64,000 nt of DNA, from assembly GCF_000815065.1 (NCBI RefSeq), contig NZ_CP007585.1:248001-312000 (forward strand), given 5' to 3'. Source of the stretch: Mesomycoplasma flocculare ATCC 27399 (lineage in GTDB: Bacteria > Bacillota_I > Bacilli_A > Mycoplasmatales > Metamycoplasmataceae). Of the stretch, positions 1 to 11,423 are shown one piece after another. Below the pieces are notes generated by a model. It saw only the letters and a program-made list of their open reading frames with translations, ran no database searches and had not been told where the DNA came from. A program made the translations under genes and the position numbers. Each line of letters begins with the position of its first letter. Position 1 is the first letter of the stretch.

Positions 1-2
1 TC

Positions 3-1256
3 CTCCGCATAAAACAAAAGTTGCAAAAATATCTTGTTTTGTTGATCTTTTTTGGTCTTTTTTTAGTTAATATTATTATTTATTTTGCCTGGCTTACAAC
101 AGAGTGAACTTATATTTTCTTGTTTTCTGCGCAAATTTTTGTTTTAATTTTTTTTGATTATTTTCTGTGAATCTGAATTGGGCGAAAAAATGATAAGATT
201 AATTTTGATTATAAAAAAATGTTTATTTTTCGACATCTTAGTCTTACATCAGCGATTGTTATTTTTGGAATTTTTTTTGGTCTTTTTGCGATGATGGTTT
301 TTTCAGGTTCAGAGGATGATGGTATTTCAACTGTAAGTTATGATAATCCAGTTGCAAATTGACTTTATACTTTCATTGCTGAAGTTGGGAAAGTTAATAA
401 TTCCTTAATTTTAATTGCGATTTTAGTATCTGCAATTATTTTGGCTTTGCTATATTTTAGCCCACAAATTTATTTTTATCGTCAAAGTTTGATTAGATTA
501 AAAAAATCTGTTTCAAGCCTTTCAATATTAATTTTGGCAATTTTTGCAATTTTTATTTACTGTATTTATATTAATATTTATGCAACAATAAATTTTGTTC
601 AATTTTTACCTTTTGGAAATAATTTAAAATCAAATTATTTGCCAACAACAATCGGTATTTTAATTCATTTTCTTTTGTTAGTGTCTTATTTTATTTTAAA
701 TTTTACTAATTTAAAAAGGAAAATAAAAGATTATCACTTAAGTTTTTTTGCATTTTTCCTTTTGCTATCTTTTATTACTAGTTTTGTCGTTTCTTATTTA
801 AGTTATGAAATTTTTGGCACTATTTGAATAAATTTAAGTCAGATTGTGTTTTTTATTATCGTTTATTTATTATTTATAAAAATCAAAGCGGAAATTCCGC
901 TTTGATTAAAGTTATTAATCGGTTTTTTTCTTAGTTTATATATTATTTTTACTTTTATTTACTTATCAAATATTAACATTTATACTGATAAAGTCGCAAA
1001 AATTGAGGAAAAAGATTATTCACAAGCTTTGGTATCAACTTTTTATATTGATTACAGTTTTTATTTTTTTGGAATTCTTAGTGTTTTAATCAGTGTTTTT
1101 GTTTTAGCGAATTTATTCCTTGAAATTGGAAAAAATGCTTTAATACTAACAACAAAAAGACCAGAACAAATGGAAAAATTACCGCTAACTGAAAAAACTG
1201 TTAATAATTCACAAATCACAAAACCAGAATTTAAAACTTCAAAGACAAAAACTTAA
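3..1256 (+). CDS. F1-like ATPase-associated multi-pass membrane protein (5' end outside window)
   Basis: The reading frame is already open at the left edge of the window, so the start lies upstream; 417 codons are visible, with UGA read as Trp. The protein is almost entirely hydrophobic, with about ten predicted membrane segments and a short polar C-terminal tail rich in Lys and Thr (last 40 residues). Position and topology match the membrane protein that heads the mycoplasma F1-like ATPase clusters (MSC_0624 family in NCBI naming). It is probably part of the unknown X0 membrane sector that replaces F0. It is followed after 17 bp by the DUF2714-type gene. No enzymatic motif is visible. Family assignment rests on gene order, membrane topology and the identity of its neighbours, not on a sequence search. 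Confidence 0.75.
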
Positions 1257-1273
1257 AAAATTAGGAGTTAATT

Positions 1274-1828
1274 ATGAAAATTTTTGGAACAAAACAAGTA
1301 GCAAACTCAACTGCTATTGACAATAAGACCGAATTTCGTGACTATTATGATTTAATAAATCACCCAAATTTTATTAGTTTTGATGCGCTAATGAATTTAA
1401 CTTTGCTTGTCTCATCACAAAAAGCAAAGTCGTCATTGCGAGCAAAATACCAACAAAAAGTGGTGAGCGCCTACAAGGCGACAACTGAATTAGTATTTAA
1501 AAATTTTGTAATTTCTTGGCAGAAATCATCACGCTTTGGTTCAAAAAGTCTTGTTCCAATTATTATCCAAAAAGAATCTTCGAATGTAATGGCAAGTAAT
1601 TTCTTTTCTGATAGTGCCGATGCGCGGTTTTCGACAATTCTTGCTAATCTAAACACGCTTGCTTGAGATTTTATTACAAACAAAAACCGATTTGTTGAGG
1701 TAGTTGAAGGTTGCATAGTTTTTAACGATCCCCAAACTCGCACACTTAAAGTTATTTTTAGCGAGGTTTCACTAGTTTCTAGTTTTGATGAACAAACTGG
1801 ACAAGAAAGAAAAATAAAAAAATCTTAA
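1274..1828 (+). CDS. F1-like ATPase-associated protein, DUF2714/MSC_0623-like
   Basis: A soluble 184-residue protein without signal peptide or membrane segment. The ATG is preceded by a good ribosome binding site (AGGAG, about 8 bases upstream). It lies second in the ATPase operon, between the membrane protein and gamma, which is where the DUF2714 protein sits in other mycoplasma F1-like clusters. Its C-terminal part is rich in beta-strand-forming residues. Its biochemical role is not known; a linker or peripheral subunit of the complex is an inference. This gene lies outside the duplicated block and is therefore single copy. Confidence 0.65.
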
Positions 1829-1847
1829 TTTTTGAAAGCTATCAATT

Positions 1848-2714
1848 ATGAACATTAATGAAAAAAGGGAAAAAAGAGCTAATTTTGTTAAAATTTATGA
1901 TTTAGTTTCTTTAAATCGCAGCATTTCTTTAATTAAAATTAGCCTTCTTTTGCGAACAATTAAAAATGTTTATGAATTTTTTCTTACTGGTCAATATTTT
2001 CTTACAAAATTCAGACCCCAAAGATCAATAACATCAAAATTAACTTTATTAACAAAACAAACATTAAGCAAACAGAATATTAATCTTTGGATTTACCCTT
2101 CTTCTAGTGAAAAATATACACAAAACTTTTTTGATCAAATCGAAGCAAAAATTTTTGAAAATTGAAACGAAAAAGATTTCATAATCCCACTTGGCGAGCG
2201 CGCTATTAATTTCGCCAAACAAAAAAATATGGAAATTCTTGCAAGCTTTGAAAATTTAGATAATATCTTTTCAAATTCGGAAAAAATCGGCGAAATTATT
2301 CAATACGGAATTAAAAACCGCCAATTTTCGAGTGTAAAAATGGCCGTTTATTCTAATAAAATTCCGAATTATATCGCAACAATATTTCCTTTAAACCAAT
2401 TTGAATTCAAAATCGAAGCGAGCCAAACTACATTAAAAGAAATTGAAAAAAATCTTGAAAAAATTCGTTTTTTCCCCAATTTTGAGGAATTTTATCAAAG
2501 TCAAATTCTTAGCTATTTTGTCTCATCGGTTCAAATTTTGCTTTTGGAGTCGCAATTTATTGTCTATAAAAATAAATTAATCCACGAAAATACGCTTTTA
2601 AAAGAAATTGAAGAAAAAATTCACCAACTAAAAACATCAATTCTCAAAATTGAACGCGAACTTGAGATTGAAGAACTCAATGTCATCAAGCGAAAACCGA
2701 AAGGAGTTTTTTAA
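1848..2714 (+). CDS. F1-like ATPase gamma-like subunit (complete copy)
   Basis: 288 residues, matching the usual length of F1 gamma. The layout is gamma-like: an N-terminal helical stretch (about residues 1-75), a central domain containing the segment IPLGERAINFAKQKN, which resembles the conserved gamma core, and a long C-terminal helix rich in Glu, Lys, Ile and Leu (about residues 225-280) that could pair with the N-terminal helix as the rotor shaft. One UGA codon is read as Trp (2163-2165). No clear ribosome binding site precedes the ATG. The stop codon abuts the ATG of the next gene. The 13-bp sequence where the 10.9-kb tandem duplication begins lies inside this gene at 2035-2047 (codon 63 onward). 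Assignment as gamma (MSC_0622-like) is by length, shape and gene order. Confidence 0.75.
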
Positions 2715-3185
2715 ATGGATACAAAACTTTGAAATTTCCGGATTTTAACACCGGAAAATAAGTTTGTTAGTTTTAAAAACTGCAAAATTTGAATTAATAT
2801 TGAACAAGAAAAATATTTTGCGCCAATTCAACCTTTTATTGTTTCAAATTTAGAATTTTCGCTTTTAAAAATCGAAATTTCTGTTGGAATCTTTTATTTT
2901 TTTGCTCATCGCTCACTTTTGTATTCACTTGAGGATTCGGTTTTTTTGCATCTTTTTGAGGATTTAGTTTTTTATAAAGTTGATAAAAAAGAATTTCATA
3001 TTCAAAAAAAAGCGCTTGAAAGAACTAAAAATACACTTTTATATAAGCTCCAACTGCAGGCAAATTTAGAAATTAACTCAAATATTGAATTATACAAAGA
3101 CTACCAACTAGCAAAACAAAAAAACGAAGAAGCCCGGCTTAAAGAGCTGTTTTTTTTAGTTAAAACGGGGGTAGATTATGCCTAA
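2715..3185 (+). CDS. F1-like ATPase epsilon-like subunit, copy 1
   Basis: 156 residues. The N-terminal half is strand-rich (repeated alternating hydrophobic segments) and the C-terminal half is helical and rich in Lys, Glu and Gln. This is the two-domain plan of F1 epsilon, and the gene occupies the epsilon position (MSC_0621-like) of the cluster. An AGGAG ribosome binding site lies at the end of the gamma gene, and the ATG starts immediately after the gamma stop codon. The 3' end overlaps the next gene by 8 bases, indicating translational coupling. An identical copy lies at 13594-14064. Confidence 0.65.
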
Positions 3186-5403
3186 AAAGTTAAAAAATAA
3201 GCTTATTTTTTGCAGTTTTTTCCCAGTTTTGTTTTTAGGCCCGCTTTTTTTTCAAAGCGCAAGTATAAAATTTGCGCAAGATCAAAACCCGCAGCAACAA
3301 GATACAGATTCTCAAAATTCTAGTCAAAAAAATCCTGATTCTGGTAAAAGTGACCAACCAAATTTGCCAACAAATCAAACTGATCAGAGTCAAAAAAAAG
3401 AAGAAAAAAAAGCTGCGCCAATTACAGAACAGGACCTTAAAAAAAATCAAGACTGATGAAACGCGCAAAAGGAAAACATGATTGACCGTTTTATCCAAAA
3501 AGTTGATAATGATATTAAAGCCAAACTTGCTGATATTAACGCAAAAAACGCTGATAATGTCGAACAAAGGCTAGCACAAAGCTTTTTTTGAATTCAACTC
3601 CGTTATTATTTTCAAAAAAACCGCGATGGGATCAAAAAAAATCCTCGCGAATATGGCCTTAATATCATAAGCCCTTATGCTTTTGCGAATAATCTTAAAC
3701 TAAAACGTGGTGATGTAAGTTTTGAAAAAGAAAATTACAAAGGTCTTGAATGAGGGAGTAATGAAAATGATGATTATGGAAAAATCCAAGGGGTAAAAAC
3801 AGAAAAAGTAACGGAAGTTCCTAACACCTTGAAAGAAAAAAGCTTTGAAGATCGGATAAAAAAATATTTTGAAGGACTAGAATCAGGGTATAAACAATAT
3901 TTATTCAAAGAAGACGAATTTCCTGTTTATAAAAAGAATTTTAATCTAAATCTTGACCGCGATCGTGTTGATAGTCAAGAAAGTCTTTTGCTTGCTTCAA
4001 AGCCACTTGGCCGTGAAGGTATTGGTTCTTGGAATGAATGAATTAAAAACTACTTTGAAAAACAGTCGCTTTTACTTGATTTTTCATTAAATCAAGAACC
4101 TAATCCCGATTCTTCGCAATCGGAATTAGAGCAAATTAATTTAGCAATTAAGAAAATTACAAAGCAAACTCCGCCTGATGTTGCCCAAAAACCGGAATTT
4201 GAAGTACGAATTGCCCCGGATTTACCGCCAATTGTTGCCGCACAGTATACAAATTTACCAGCAAAAAAAATAATCGAACTTTATAATGCCGCAAGTGAAA
4301 GCGGAAAAAGTGAGTTCTTTTTTTTCCTAAACCCGCTAAATTCCCGTTTTAAATATAATATCCAATCGATTCGCGAGGAAAATGGGAAAATTAAAGCAAC
4401 AATAAAAATCATTGATTTTGTTAACAAAGTTCGCGAATCAAGTGATAAGACAAAATATGAAAAAGTCTATGATAGTTTGGCATATGATGAATTTGAAAAT
4501 GCAAACATGACCGAAAAGCAGGCAATAACTATGAATTTATATTATTCAAATTTAGGAGTTACTGCCGTAATTGACGAGTTTTTTAAGACTGTTAATGTCG
4601 CTGATCAGTTTAGTTTTGACCAAATTCGTTATTATTCTCCTGGTTCACAGACAACAATTTATAATTTCTTTTATTTACTAACGAAAGTTTTTTATAATCC
4701 AGCTTTTCTTAACGACCAGAAAAAACTTGCTCGCGAATATATAAATTCTCAATATTCAAGTGTTTTTTCCGCATCACAATTTCAATTTCTTGCTTATCTT
4801 AAAAAATCAGAAATTGACAATAACAAAGCCTGATTACATTATTATTTAATTTATTTTATTAATTTATATGTTTTACAAGGCAAATTTCATCAAGCAAGAG
4901 TTTTACTTGAGGATAGTAAAAATTCTGATAGCCAAAAAAGTGAAAAAGCAAAAAAACTTGATGAGACTTTAGCAAAATTAAATCTAACTCGCGAAGATAT
5001 CAATCGTTTTTTTGCTCAAGCCCACCAAAAAATCGCGCTTTTTCATAATGAATCTTACAAACTTACATCAAATTTAGTTAGTTCTTTTTTGGCGATGACT
5101 AAATTAGGACGCCAAATTAATCAGTTAAACCAAATTTTAGGTCAGATTGCCTATTTTGGCGAAAAAGATGATAAAAACCCTGAAGAAAAAGCGCAAATAT
5201 CCGCTGATCCGGTGCAAAATTTTGCTAACCTTATTGAAGAATATCAAATATCAAATACACAGGAATGATTTTACAATAACCTTACTTACTTAATTATCGG
5301 GACAATTGCGCTAGTTTTAATTTCGTTTATGACAGTTTCAAGACTTATAATTTATAAAAAAAATCAAAATAACAAAAGCAAAGAAATAAAAGGAGAAAAA
5401 TAA
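3178..5403 (+). CDS. F1-like ATPase-associated extracellular/membrane subunit, copy 1
   Basis: 741 residues. The N-terminus is a basic stretch followed by a hydrophobic segment (about residues 12-30), which looks like a signal sequence or membrane anchor without a lipobox cysteine. A Gln/Ser/Lys-rich linker follows, then a large soluble domain of about 600 residues, then a C-terminal transmembrane helix (about residues 695-715) and a basic tail. This fits the large accessory subunit (MSC_0620-like) of mycoplasma F1-like ATPase clusters. With both ends membrane-anchored the large domain is probably outside the cell, but that topology is an inference. The start overlaps epsilon by 8 bases and the stop overlaps the alpha ATG by one base (TAATG). 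Several in-frame UGA codons are read as Trp. An identical copy lies at 14057-16282. Confidence 0.7.
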
Positions 5404-6938
5404 TGGCATTAAAAGTTGCATCAGTTTTAGATTATGTTGTTTTAGTAAAAGGTCAGTATAACTGAAAAGAACAACAATTTTTTCAAGTTAAAAATAAACC
5501 GGAAATCAAAGCAGTGGTAATTCAGGCTTCCCAAGAAAAAGCTTATCTGCTTTTTAATAACCAAAAAGGAAAAATTCAGATTAATGATGAACTTGAAGAA
5601 ATTCCAAATTTTGACAAAATTCCCACATCAATGGAATATTTTGGCAAAATCATCGATTTATCTGGGAATATTATAGAACCTCGATCATTAAGGCCAACAA
5701 CATTTTTACAATATCGTCATTCTGCTTTTGAAACAGCAGCGGGAGTTTTAAAACGGGAATTACTTGATCGGCAAATTTATACCGGAATTTATGCAATTGA
5801 TCTTTTTAACCCAATTGGTTTTGGGCAACGCGAATTAATTGTTGGCGACCGGCAAACTGGGAAAACTCATATTGGAATTAACACAATTATTAACCAAAAA
5901 AATTCCAAAACAACAAAATGTATTTATGTCTCAATTGGACAAAAACGGCAAAATTTAGTGTCTTTATATCACGATTTTGTAAAAAATGGGGCAATGGAAA
6001 ACACAATTGTGCTTCATGCGCCCTCAACTAGTCCATTTGAACAATATCTTGCCCCTTATTTTGCAATGGCGCATGCGGAAAACCTTAGTTATAATTACGA
6101 TGTTCTAATTGTTTTTGACGATCTTACAAAACATGCAAGCGTTTGACGCGAGGTTGCGCTTTTAACAAATCAGCCAATCGGAAAAGAAGCCTTTCCTGCA
6201 GATATTTTTTTTGCTCATTCAAAACTTTTAGAAAGAGCAGGAAGGTTTATTGGACGAAAATCGATTACCGCGCTCCCGATTTTGCAAACAGTTGATAATG
6301 ATATTACTGCACTTGTTTCTTCAAATGTAATTTCGATTACTGATGGTCAAATTATTACCTCTTCTGCTCTTTTTGCTCAAGGAAAAATTCCCGCTGTTAA
6401 TATTGGTCTTTCCGTTTCGCGGACCGGCTCTTCAGTTCAGACAAGAAATATCCGCACAATTTCTAAGGAAATTTCTTCACTTTATTATAACTATCAAAAA
6501 CAAATCAAACTTGCTAAACTTGCAAAATTAGACTATGATCTTAATAAAGAAACCGCTGATTTATTATTCAAAGGCTCACAGGTTGAACAATTTTTGGTGC
6601 AAAAGGGTTATTCTTATTATTCACAAACAAGTGTTTTGATGGGAATTAAAATAATTTCTTGGGGCCTTTTAAAAGATGTAAAAGATCCAACAAAGGTTGT
6701 TGATTTTGTGCATGCACTGGTTGAAAGCGATCCTTTTGCAAGGCAAATTTTTACAAAATATACAAATAATGAATTTGTTGATAATGCCCTTGCTGGTTCT
6801 TATTTTGCAAGTGTTGTTAATCAGTTTTTGGCAAAATCAACACAAGATGAGCTCGAAGTCCCGCTTATAATGCCAAAAATGGAAGAATCCTTACTTGATA
6901 GTATCATAAAAAAAGCGCAATCATTCGGAGGTAGATAA
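5403..6938 (+). CDS. F1-like ATPase alpha-like subunit, copy 1
   Basis: 511 residues, the usual length of an F1 alpha subunit. The P-loop GDRQTGKT is typical of alpha subunits. The segment SVSRTGSSVQ corresponds to the conserved alpha SVSRVGS region that supplies the arginine finger to the neighbouring beta catalytic site. The N-terminal beta-barrel region is more divergent than in ordinary atpA. A GGAG ribosome binding site lies 9 bases upstream. Downstream of it are the beta gene and a terminator, and no classical F0 a, b or c genes are nearby, so this is the mycoplasma-specific F1-like ATPase (MSC_0619-like) rather than the housekeeping ATP synthase. An identical copy lies at 16282-17817. 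Confidence 0.88.
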
Positions 6939-6940
6939 AA

Positions 6941-8314
6941 ATGATTGGTTATATTTCGCAGATTTGAACTAACGTTGCCGAGGTTAAATTTACAAGTGAT
7001 TTTGAAAAAATCCAACTAGACCAAGCGCTTGTAATGCATGAGAATAAAACGGTTTTAATTATTAAAAAAATTCTTGACCAGAACACTGTAAGAGCAGTTG
7101 TTATTCTCAAGGCTGAACCAATTGCAATTGGCTCTCAAGTTATAAACACACTTAATTTTTTGCAAGTACCAGTTGGTCCTAGTGCCAAAAATCAAGTTTT
7201 TAACATTTTATCACAATCGCAAAATACAGCGCAATACCGACCGCAAACAATTCCGATCAATTCAACAATTAATGCAACCAAAGAAAATTTTAACGTAAAA
7301 CATAAGTTATTAGAAACAGGAATAAAAGCGCTAGATTTTTTTGTGCCGATTTTTGAAGGGTATAAAATCGGAATTTTCGGCGGTGCCGGGGTGGGAAAAA
7401 CCGTTTTAATGAAGGAAATAATTTTCAATGTTTCAAAACAAAGGCAAAAAGTTTCCTCAATTTTTGTTGGTTCAGGTGAGCGTTCCCGTGAAGGGTTAGA
7501 GTTATTTTTAGAACTAAAAGAGTCAAATTTAATGGCAAAATCAACAATGTTTGTTGCGCAAATGAACGAAACTCCTGGCGCTCGGTCAATGATTGTGCCA
7601 ATGGGAGTAACCGCGGCTGAATATGCTCGTGATTATGAAAAAGAGGATGTACTCTTATTTATTGATAATATCTACCGGTTTATTCAAGCAACAAATGAGA
7701 TATCATCGGCGCTTGAGAAAAATGTGTCAATCGGTGGGTATCATGCAACTATGGCTTCTGATGTGGCTTTTATTCAAGATAGGTTATATAAAAATGAAAA
7801 TGGTTCAATTACTTCGTTTCAAACTGTTTTCCTACCAATGGACGATCTCTCCGACCCAGCAGCGATTACTTTGTTTACGCACCTTGATTCTTCTTTTGTG
7901 CTTTCCCGTGATAGAATGTCTCGAAATATTTTCCCAGCCTTTGACCCACTTGTGTCAACTTCGAATTCAGTTTCTGTAAACATAATAGGCGAAAGACACT
8001 TTAATGCAATAATTGCTGCGAAAGCAATTATGAAAAAATATAAGGATTTAGAGGATGTTATTTTAATTTTAGGGTTTGATGAACTCGATGAGGAAAGCAA
8101 AATTATTGTGCGAAAAGCATTACAGCTTGAAAATTTTTTCACTCAAAATTTCTTTATGGCATCTGCTTTTACAAAAGAACCTGGAGTTTATGTCCCATTA
8201 GAGAAAACAATTGATTCTGTAATTCGAATTATCGAGGGTGAATTTTTAGATGTTTCTCCAACTGAGTTCGCGTTTATTGGTTCAGTTGATGATTTAGGGA
8301 AAAAGGAAAACTAA
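6941..8314 (+). CDS. F1-like ATPase beta-like catalytic subunit, copy 1
   Basis: 457 residues, close to ordinary F1 beta. Catalytic motifs are intact: P-loop GGAGVGKT, the GERSREG segment with the catalytic glutamate, Walker B LLFIDNIYRF, and the DELSEED-type torque motif as DELDEES near residue 355. This predicts an active ATPase coupled to a rotating gamma subunit. A strong ribosome binding site (GGAGGTAGA) precedes the ATG, 2 bases after the alpha stop. It is the last gene of the operon and is followed by a stem-loop terminator. By motif and context it is MSC_0618-like and not the housekeeping atpD. An identical copy lies at 17820-19193. Confidence 0.9.
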
Positions 8315-8415
8315 ATTTCGCAGGTTAATTATTTTTTCGCTATTTAAAATTTAAAAAGTCATGTTAATTCATTATTTTTTAGATAAAATTAATACAAAAT
8401 CGCTACATATTTTAA

Positions 8416-8462
8416 AAAACTATAAAAATTTTCATTTTTTGAGCAAAGGTTTTTATAGTTTT
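8416..8462 (+). terminator. Terminator-like stem-loop after F1-like ATPase operon
   Basis: A perfect 13-bp inverted repeat (AAAACTATAAAAA at 8416-8428, TTTTTATAGTTTT at 8450-8462) with a 21-base loop, followed by AATTTTTC. It lies about 100 bases after the beta stop codon. The stem is AT-rich, so its strength is uncertain. Confidence 0.55.
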
Positions 8463-8682
8463 AATTTTTCAGAATTACCTAAATTAAAAAGGAAAGTCAC
8501 GAATATCCTAATTTATACAGTTTTTAATTGAACGGTGATTATTTTAAGAATAAATGTTTGAAAAAAAGCATCCACAATTTTTTCATTTTAAAACTTAAAA
8601 ATCTATTTTTCAGGTTATAATGTAAATCAACATATTATAAAAAGCACCCGGAAATTTTATTGCAAATTTTTGAGTTTTTTGA

Positions 8683-8688
8683 TATAAT
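8683..8688 (+). promoter_or_regulatory. -10 box of the HAD-nadD-mtnN operon, copy 1
   Basis: TATAAT ends 9 bases before the ATG of the HAD gene. A normal start site would leave an RNA leader of only a few bases, and no ribosome binding site is seen, so the transcript is probably leaderless or nearly so. No clear -35 box is visible, as is usual in mycoplasmas. Confidence 0.5.
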
Positions 8689-8697
8689 TTCAAAAAG

Positions 8698-9618
8698 ATG
8701 AAAACATCAAAAACCCGTTTTTTATTTGTTTTAGATCTTGACGGAACCGTTTTATCAGATAGCGCAAATTCGGAAATTCATCCTGATACTGAAGCGGAAA
8801 TTAAAAAAGCGGTTGAATTAGGTCATGTCGTTTGTATTTTAACTGGAAGACCATGAAGGTCAACAAAGCCCATATATGAAAGACTTGGGTTAAACACGAT
8901 TGTTGCTAACTTTAATGGCGCTTTTGTGCATAATCCAACTGACAATGATTTTGTTCCGATCATAAATTATATAAATTTAAATGATATTTTATACATTATG
9001 GGCGATAAGCGTGTAAGAGCCGAGATTTCTAATATCGCAATCGAAGGTCCAGGGTGAGCAAAAATTAAAAAGCGAGATCAACAACTTGAACAAGTTTTTG
9101 GCTTTAACCACCTGCCCAATTTAAAGCCCGGACTTAATTTTCACCGTATACCTTTAAAACCGACCTGTTTGATTTTTGATACTAAACCAACAACGAATGT
9201 AAGCGAATTTAAAATTTATTTAGAGCGAAGATATGGCGATTTAGGAGAGTTTTCTGCCTGATCTAAAGGGGAAAACCACACTTTTGTATTTGACATGACT
9301 GCAATCGGGGTCAATAAATCAAAAGCAGTTTCGATGTTATCACGTTATTATAAAATTGATCTTGATAATATAATCTCAATTGGCGATAGTTATAATGATA
9401 TTGGAATGTTTATGGTTTCAACAATTTCGGTGGCAATGAAAAATTCGCCTCCACAGGTGAAAAAACAGGCAACAGTTATTCTCAATAAAAGTAACAAAGA
9501 AGGTGGAGTCGGGGATTATATCAGACGTTTTTTAAAAAATCCACAAAAAGAAATTGAAAAATCAAAAAAAATTAAGGATATTCGTTCAGCTGTTACAGTA
9601 GGAACAATTGATTATTAA
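8698..9618 (+). CDS. HAD-superfamily (Cof-like) hydrolase, copy 1
   Basis: 306 residues. The N-terminal DLDGT carries the nucleophile aspartates of the HAD superfamily. LTGRP is motif II, and GDSYND near residue 235 is the metal-binding motif. The insertion between the motifs fits the type II cap of Cof/YidA sugar-phosphate phosphatases. The substrate cannot be told from sequence. It is first in an operon with nadD (3-base gap) and the nucleosidase. Two internal UGA codons are read as Trp. An identical copy lies at 19577-20497. Confidence 0.85.
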
Positions 9619-9621
9619 AAA

Positions 9622-10707
9622 ATGACATTTAAAAAAATAGCAATTTATGGCGGAACTTTTAATCCAGTCCACAAAGCGCATATACAAATTGCGCAAAAAG
9701 CAATAGAATTTTTGGATTTAGACAAACTTTTTTTTGTTCCTAATTATTTGAATCCGTTAAAAAAAAGAGCAAAAAACATTGCAGATCCAGATTTTCGTTA
9801 TGAAATGCTTAAATTAGTCCAAATTGAGAAAACAGAAGTATCAGATTTTGAAATTAAAGCAAAAAAAATTAGCTATACAATCGATACGGTTAACTATTTT
9901 GCTAAAAAGTATCCTGAATCAAAGCTATTTTTAATTATTGGTTCGGATAATCTTCGCAATTTTAAATTGTGAAAAAATTATTCTCAAATTCTGGAAAAAG
10001 TCCAACTTGTTGTTTTTGCGCGGAAAAATTATCCTAATTTACGACGACTTAAACTTTATAATGCCCTAATTTTGCCAACAAAACCTCCTAATTTTAGTTC
10101 CTCTGAGATTAGAAAAGGTGATTTTTCAGGTCTGGATTTAAAGGTTCGCGCATTTATTGGCAAGAATTTCCTTTATGCTGATGCAATTCTAACCAGTTTT
10201 CTAGGAAATTCGCCAAGATTAATACATTCAAAAAATACTGCCAGACTTGCAAAAGAGTATGCAAAAATCAATAATTTAGATTCAAAATTAGCCTATTATG
10301 CTGGCTTATTTCATGATCTTACAAAAAAATGAACAAAAAGCCAGCATCTTGATTTTTTAAAGTCTCAAAAAATTGAAACAAAAAATTTACGTGAATACCA
10401 ATTACATCAACTTTCAGCCGCAATTTGGCTCAAAAATATTTATTTTTTACCTTTTGATCAAATAATTAAAGCAATTTCGTGTCATACAAGCCTTTGTTTT
10501 GAAATGTCCTTGTTTGATAAAATGGTCTATGTCGCAGATAAATTAGCCCGTGGTCGGAGATTTTTAGGAGTGCAAAAATTACGTGCTCTTGCACGACAAG
10601 ATCTTGAAAAAGCATTTAAAAAATTGGTAAAAATGTCCCAAAACCACCATAAAGACGCCCCAAATTCACCGGAGCAAAATCTAATCTATGAAAAACACCA
10701 AAATTAG
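9622..10707 (+). CDS. nadD: Nicotinate-nucleotide adenylyltransferase fused to YqeK-like HD domain, copy 1
   Basis: 361 residues with two domains. Residues 1 to about 180 are NadD: GGTFNPVHKAH carries the nucleotidyltransferase (T/H)xxH signature and SSSEIRKG is the C-terminal ISSTxIR-type motif. Residues about 185 to 361 are an HD phosphohydrolase domain with HSKNTARLA, FHDLTK and VYVADK, resembling YqeK (a Np4A hydrolase family). NadD makes deamido-NAD from nicotinate mononucleotide and ATP, feeding NadE, which is encoded about 1.4 kb away on the other strand. In many firmicutes nadD and yqeK are adjacent separate genes; here they are fused, as in several mycoplasmas. The end overlaps the next gene by 20 bases. 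An identical copy lies at 20501-21586. Confidence 0.88.
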
Positions 10708-11344
10708 GACAGCAATTTTTTATGCCGATGTTCATGAGGCGCAAAATTTAGAACACTTTGGCGCAAAATTTCTTAGAAATTATAAAGTTTTTTCTAAAGA
10801 AATTTCACTTTGAGAGTATAAAAATCACGCTTTTTTTTATATAAATTCAGGAATTGGTCTTATTAATGCAGCAATCTTTGCTCAAAAAATTATAGCTAAA
10901 TTTATGATTACAAATATAATTAACTATGGCGCATGTGGGGCAAATGCGACAGTTGATTTTTATAAAATGAAAAATCAGTTAATTTTTCCGGAAAAATTCT
11001 ACCTTTTAGATGTTAAAACTCCTTGATATCCACCAGGGCAACTTCCATATGAGCCTGAATTTTATCAAAACAATAAAATCGGTAAAAATTCTATTCTTGG
11101 ATCTTCGAATAGTTTCATTTTTAAAAAAGAGCAAGTTAGTGAGTTTACATTTGTTAGTTTTTTTGATATGGAAGCTTTTGCTTTTGCGCAAGTAAGTGAG
11201 AAAAATAATTCAAATTTTTATTGTATAAAATATTTAACGGATCAAATTGAAAATAATTCGGAAATAGAAGAGGTTAATTTAGCGATAAAAAAAGGCTCCA
11301 AAAAAGCAGTTAAATTTGTATTAGAACTACTTTCACAACTCTAA
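10688..11344 (+). CDS. mtnN: 5'-methylthioadenosine/S-adenosylhomocysteine nucleosidase, copy 1
   Basis: 218 residues. SGIGLINAA near residue 55 matches the MTAN/Pfs glycine-rich loop, FFDMEAFAFAQV near residue 162 matches the ribose-binding DME motif, and YLTDQ near residue 185 supplies the catalytic aspartate. It hydrolyses MTA and SAH produced by methylation and polyamine reactions. The ATG lies inside the end of nadD (20-base overlap), so translation is probably coupled. The canonical GxAGG element is altered to GACGAN, a mild divergence. An identical copy lies at 21567-22223. Confidence 0.8.
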
Positions 11345-11423
11345 TTTTTCTTCCTTTTAAGCATCTTGATTTTAAAATGTTAGTTAATTTATAGTATTTT
11401 TTAATTTTACATATTAGCTAGCG

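Larger units (their letters stand above)
8315..8697 (+). other. Intergenic region between ATPase operon and HAD gene
   Basis: 383 bases without a convincing gene. It holds a stem-loop terminator for the ATPase operon and, at its right end, a -10 box for the HAD gene; both have their own entries. The rest is AT-rich with no recognised element. An identical copy lies at 19194-19576. Confidence 0.6.

Noticed and set aside
3235-3567. 110-residue minus-strand frame inside the ATPase accessory gene (and its copy at 14114-14446)
   Set aside because: Antisense shadow of a low-complexity Lys/Gln coding region, with no ribosome binding site and no recognisable domain.
4477-4833. Many genes appear split into fragments by TGA
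   Set aside because: The TGA codons fall at tryptophan positions of conserved families (for example HSKWANIKH in YebC), so they are sense codons and the genes are intact.
5403-8314. Housekeeping ATP synthase atpA/atpD
   Set aside because: Partner genes are not the usual F0 a, c, b and delta; the neighbours match the mycoplasma F1-like cluster order instead.
10540-10563. RGRR in the HD part of NadD as another furin-type motif
   Set aside because: The protein is cytoplasmic with no signal peptide, so the match is taken as chance.
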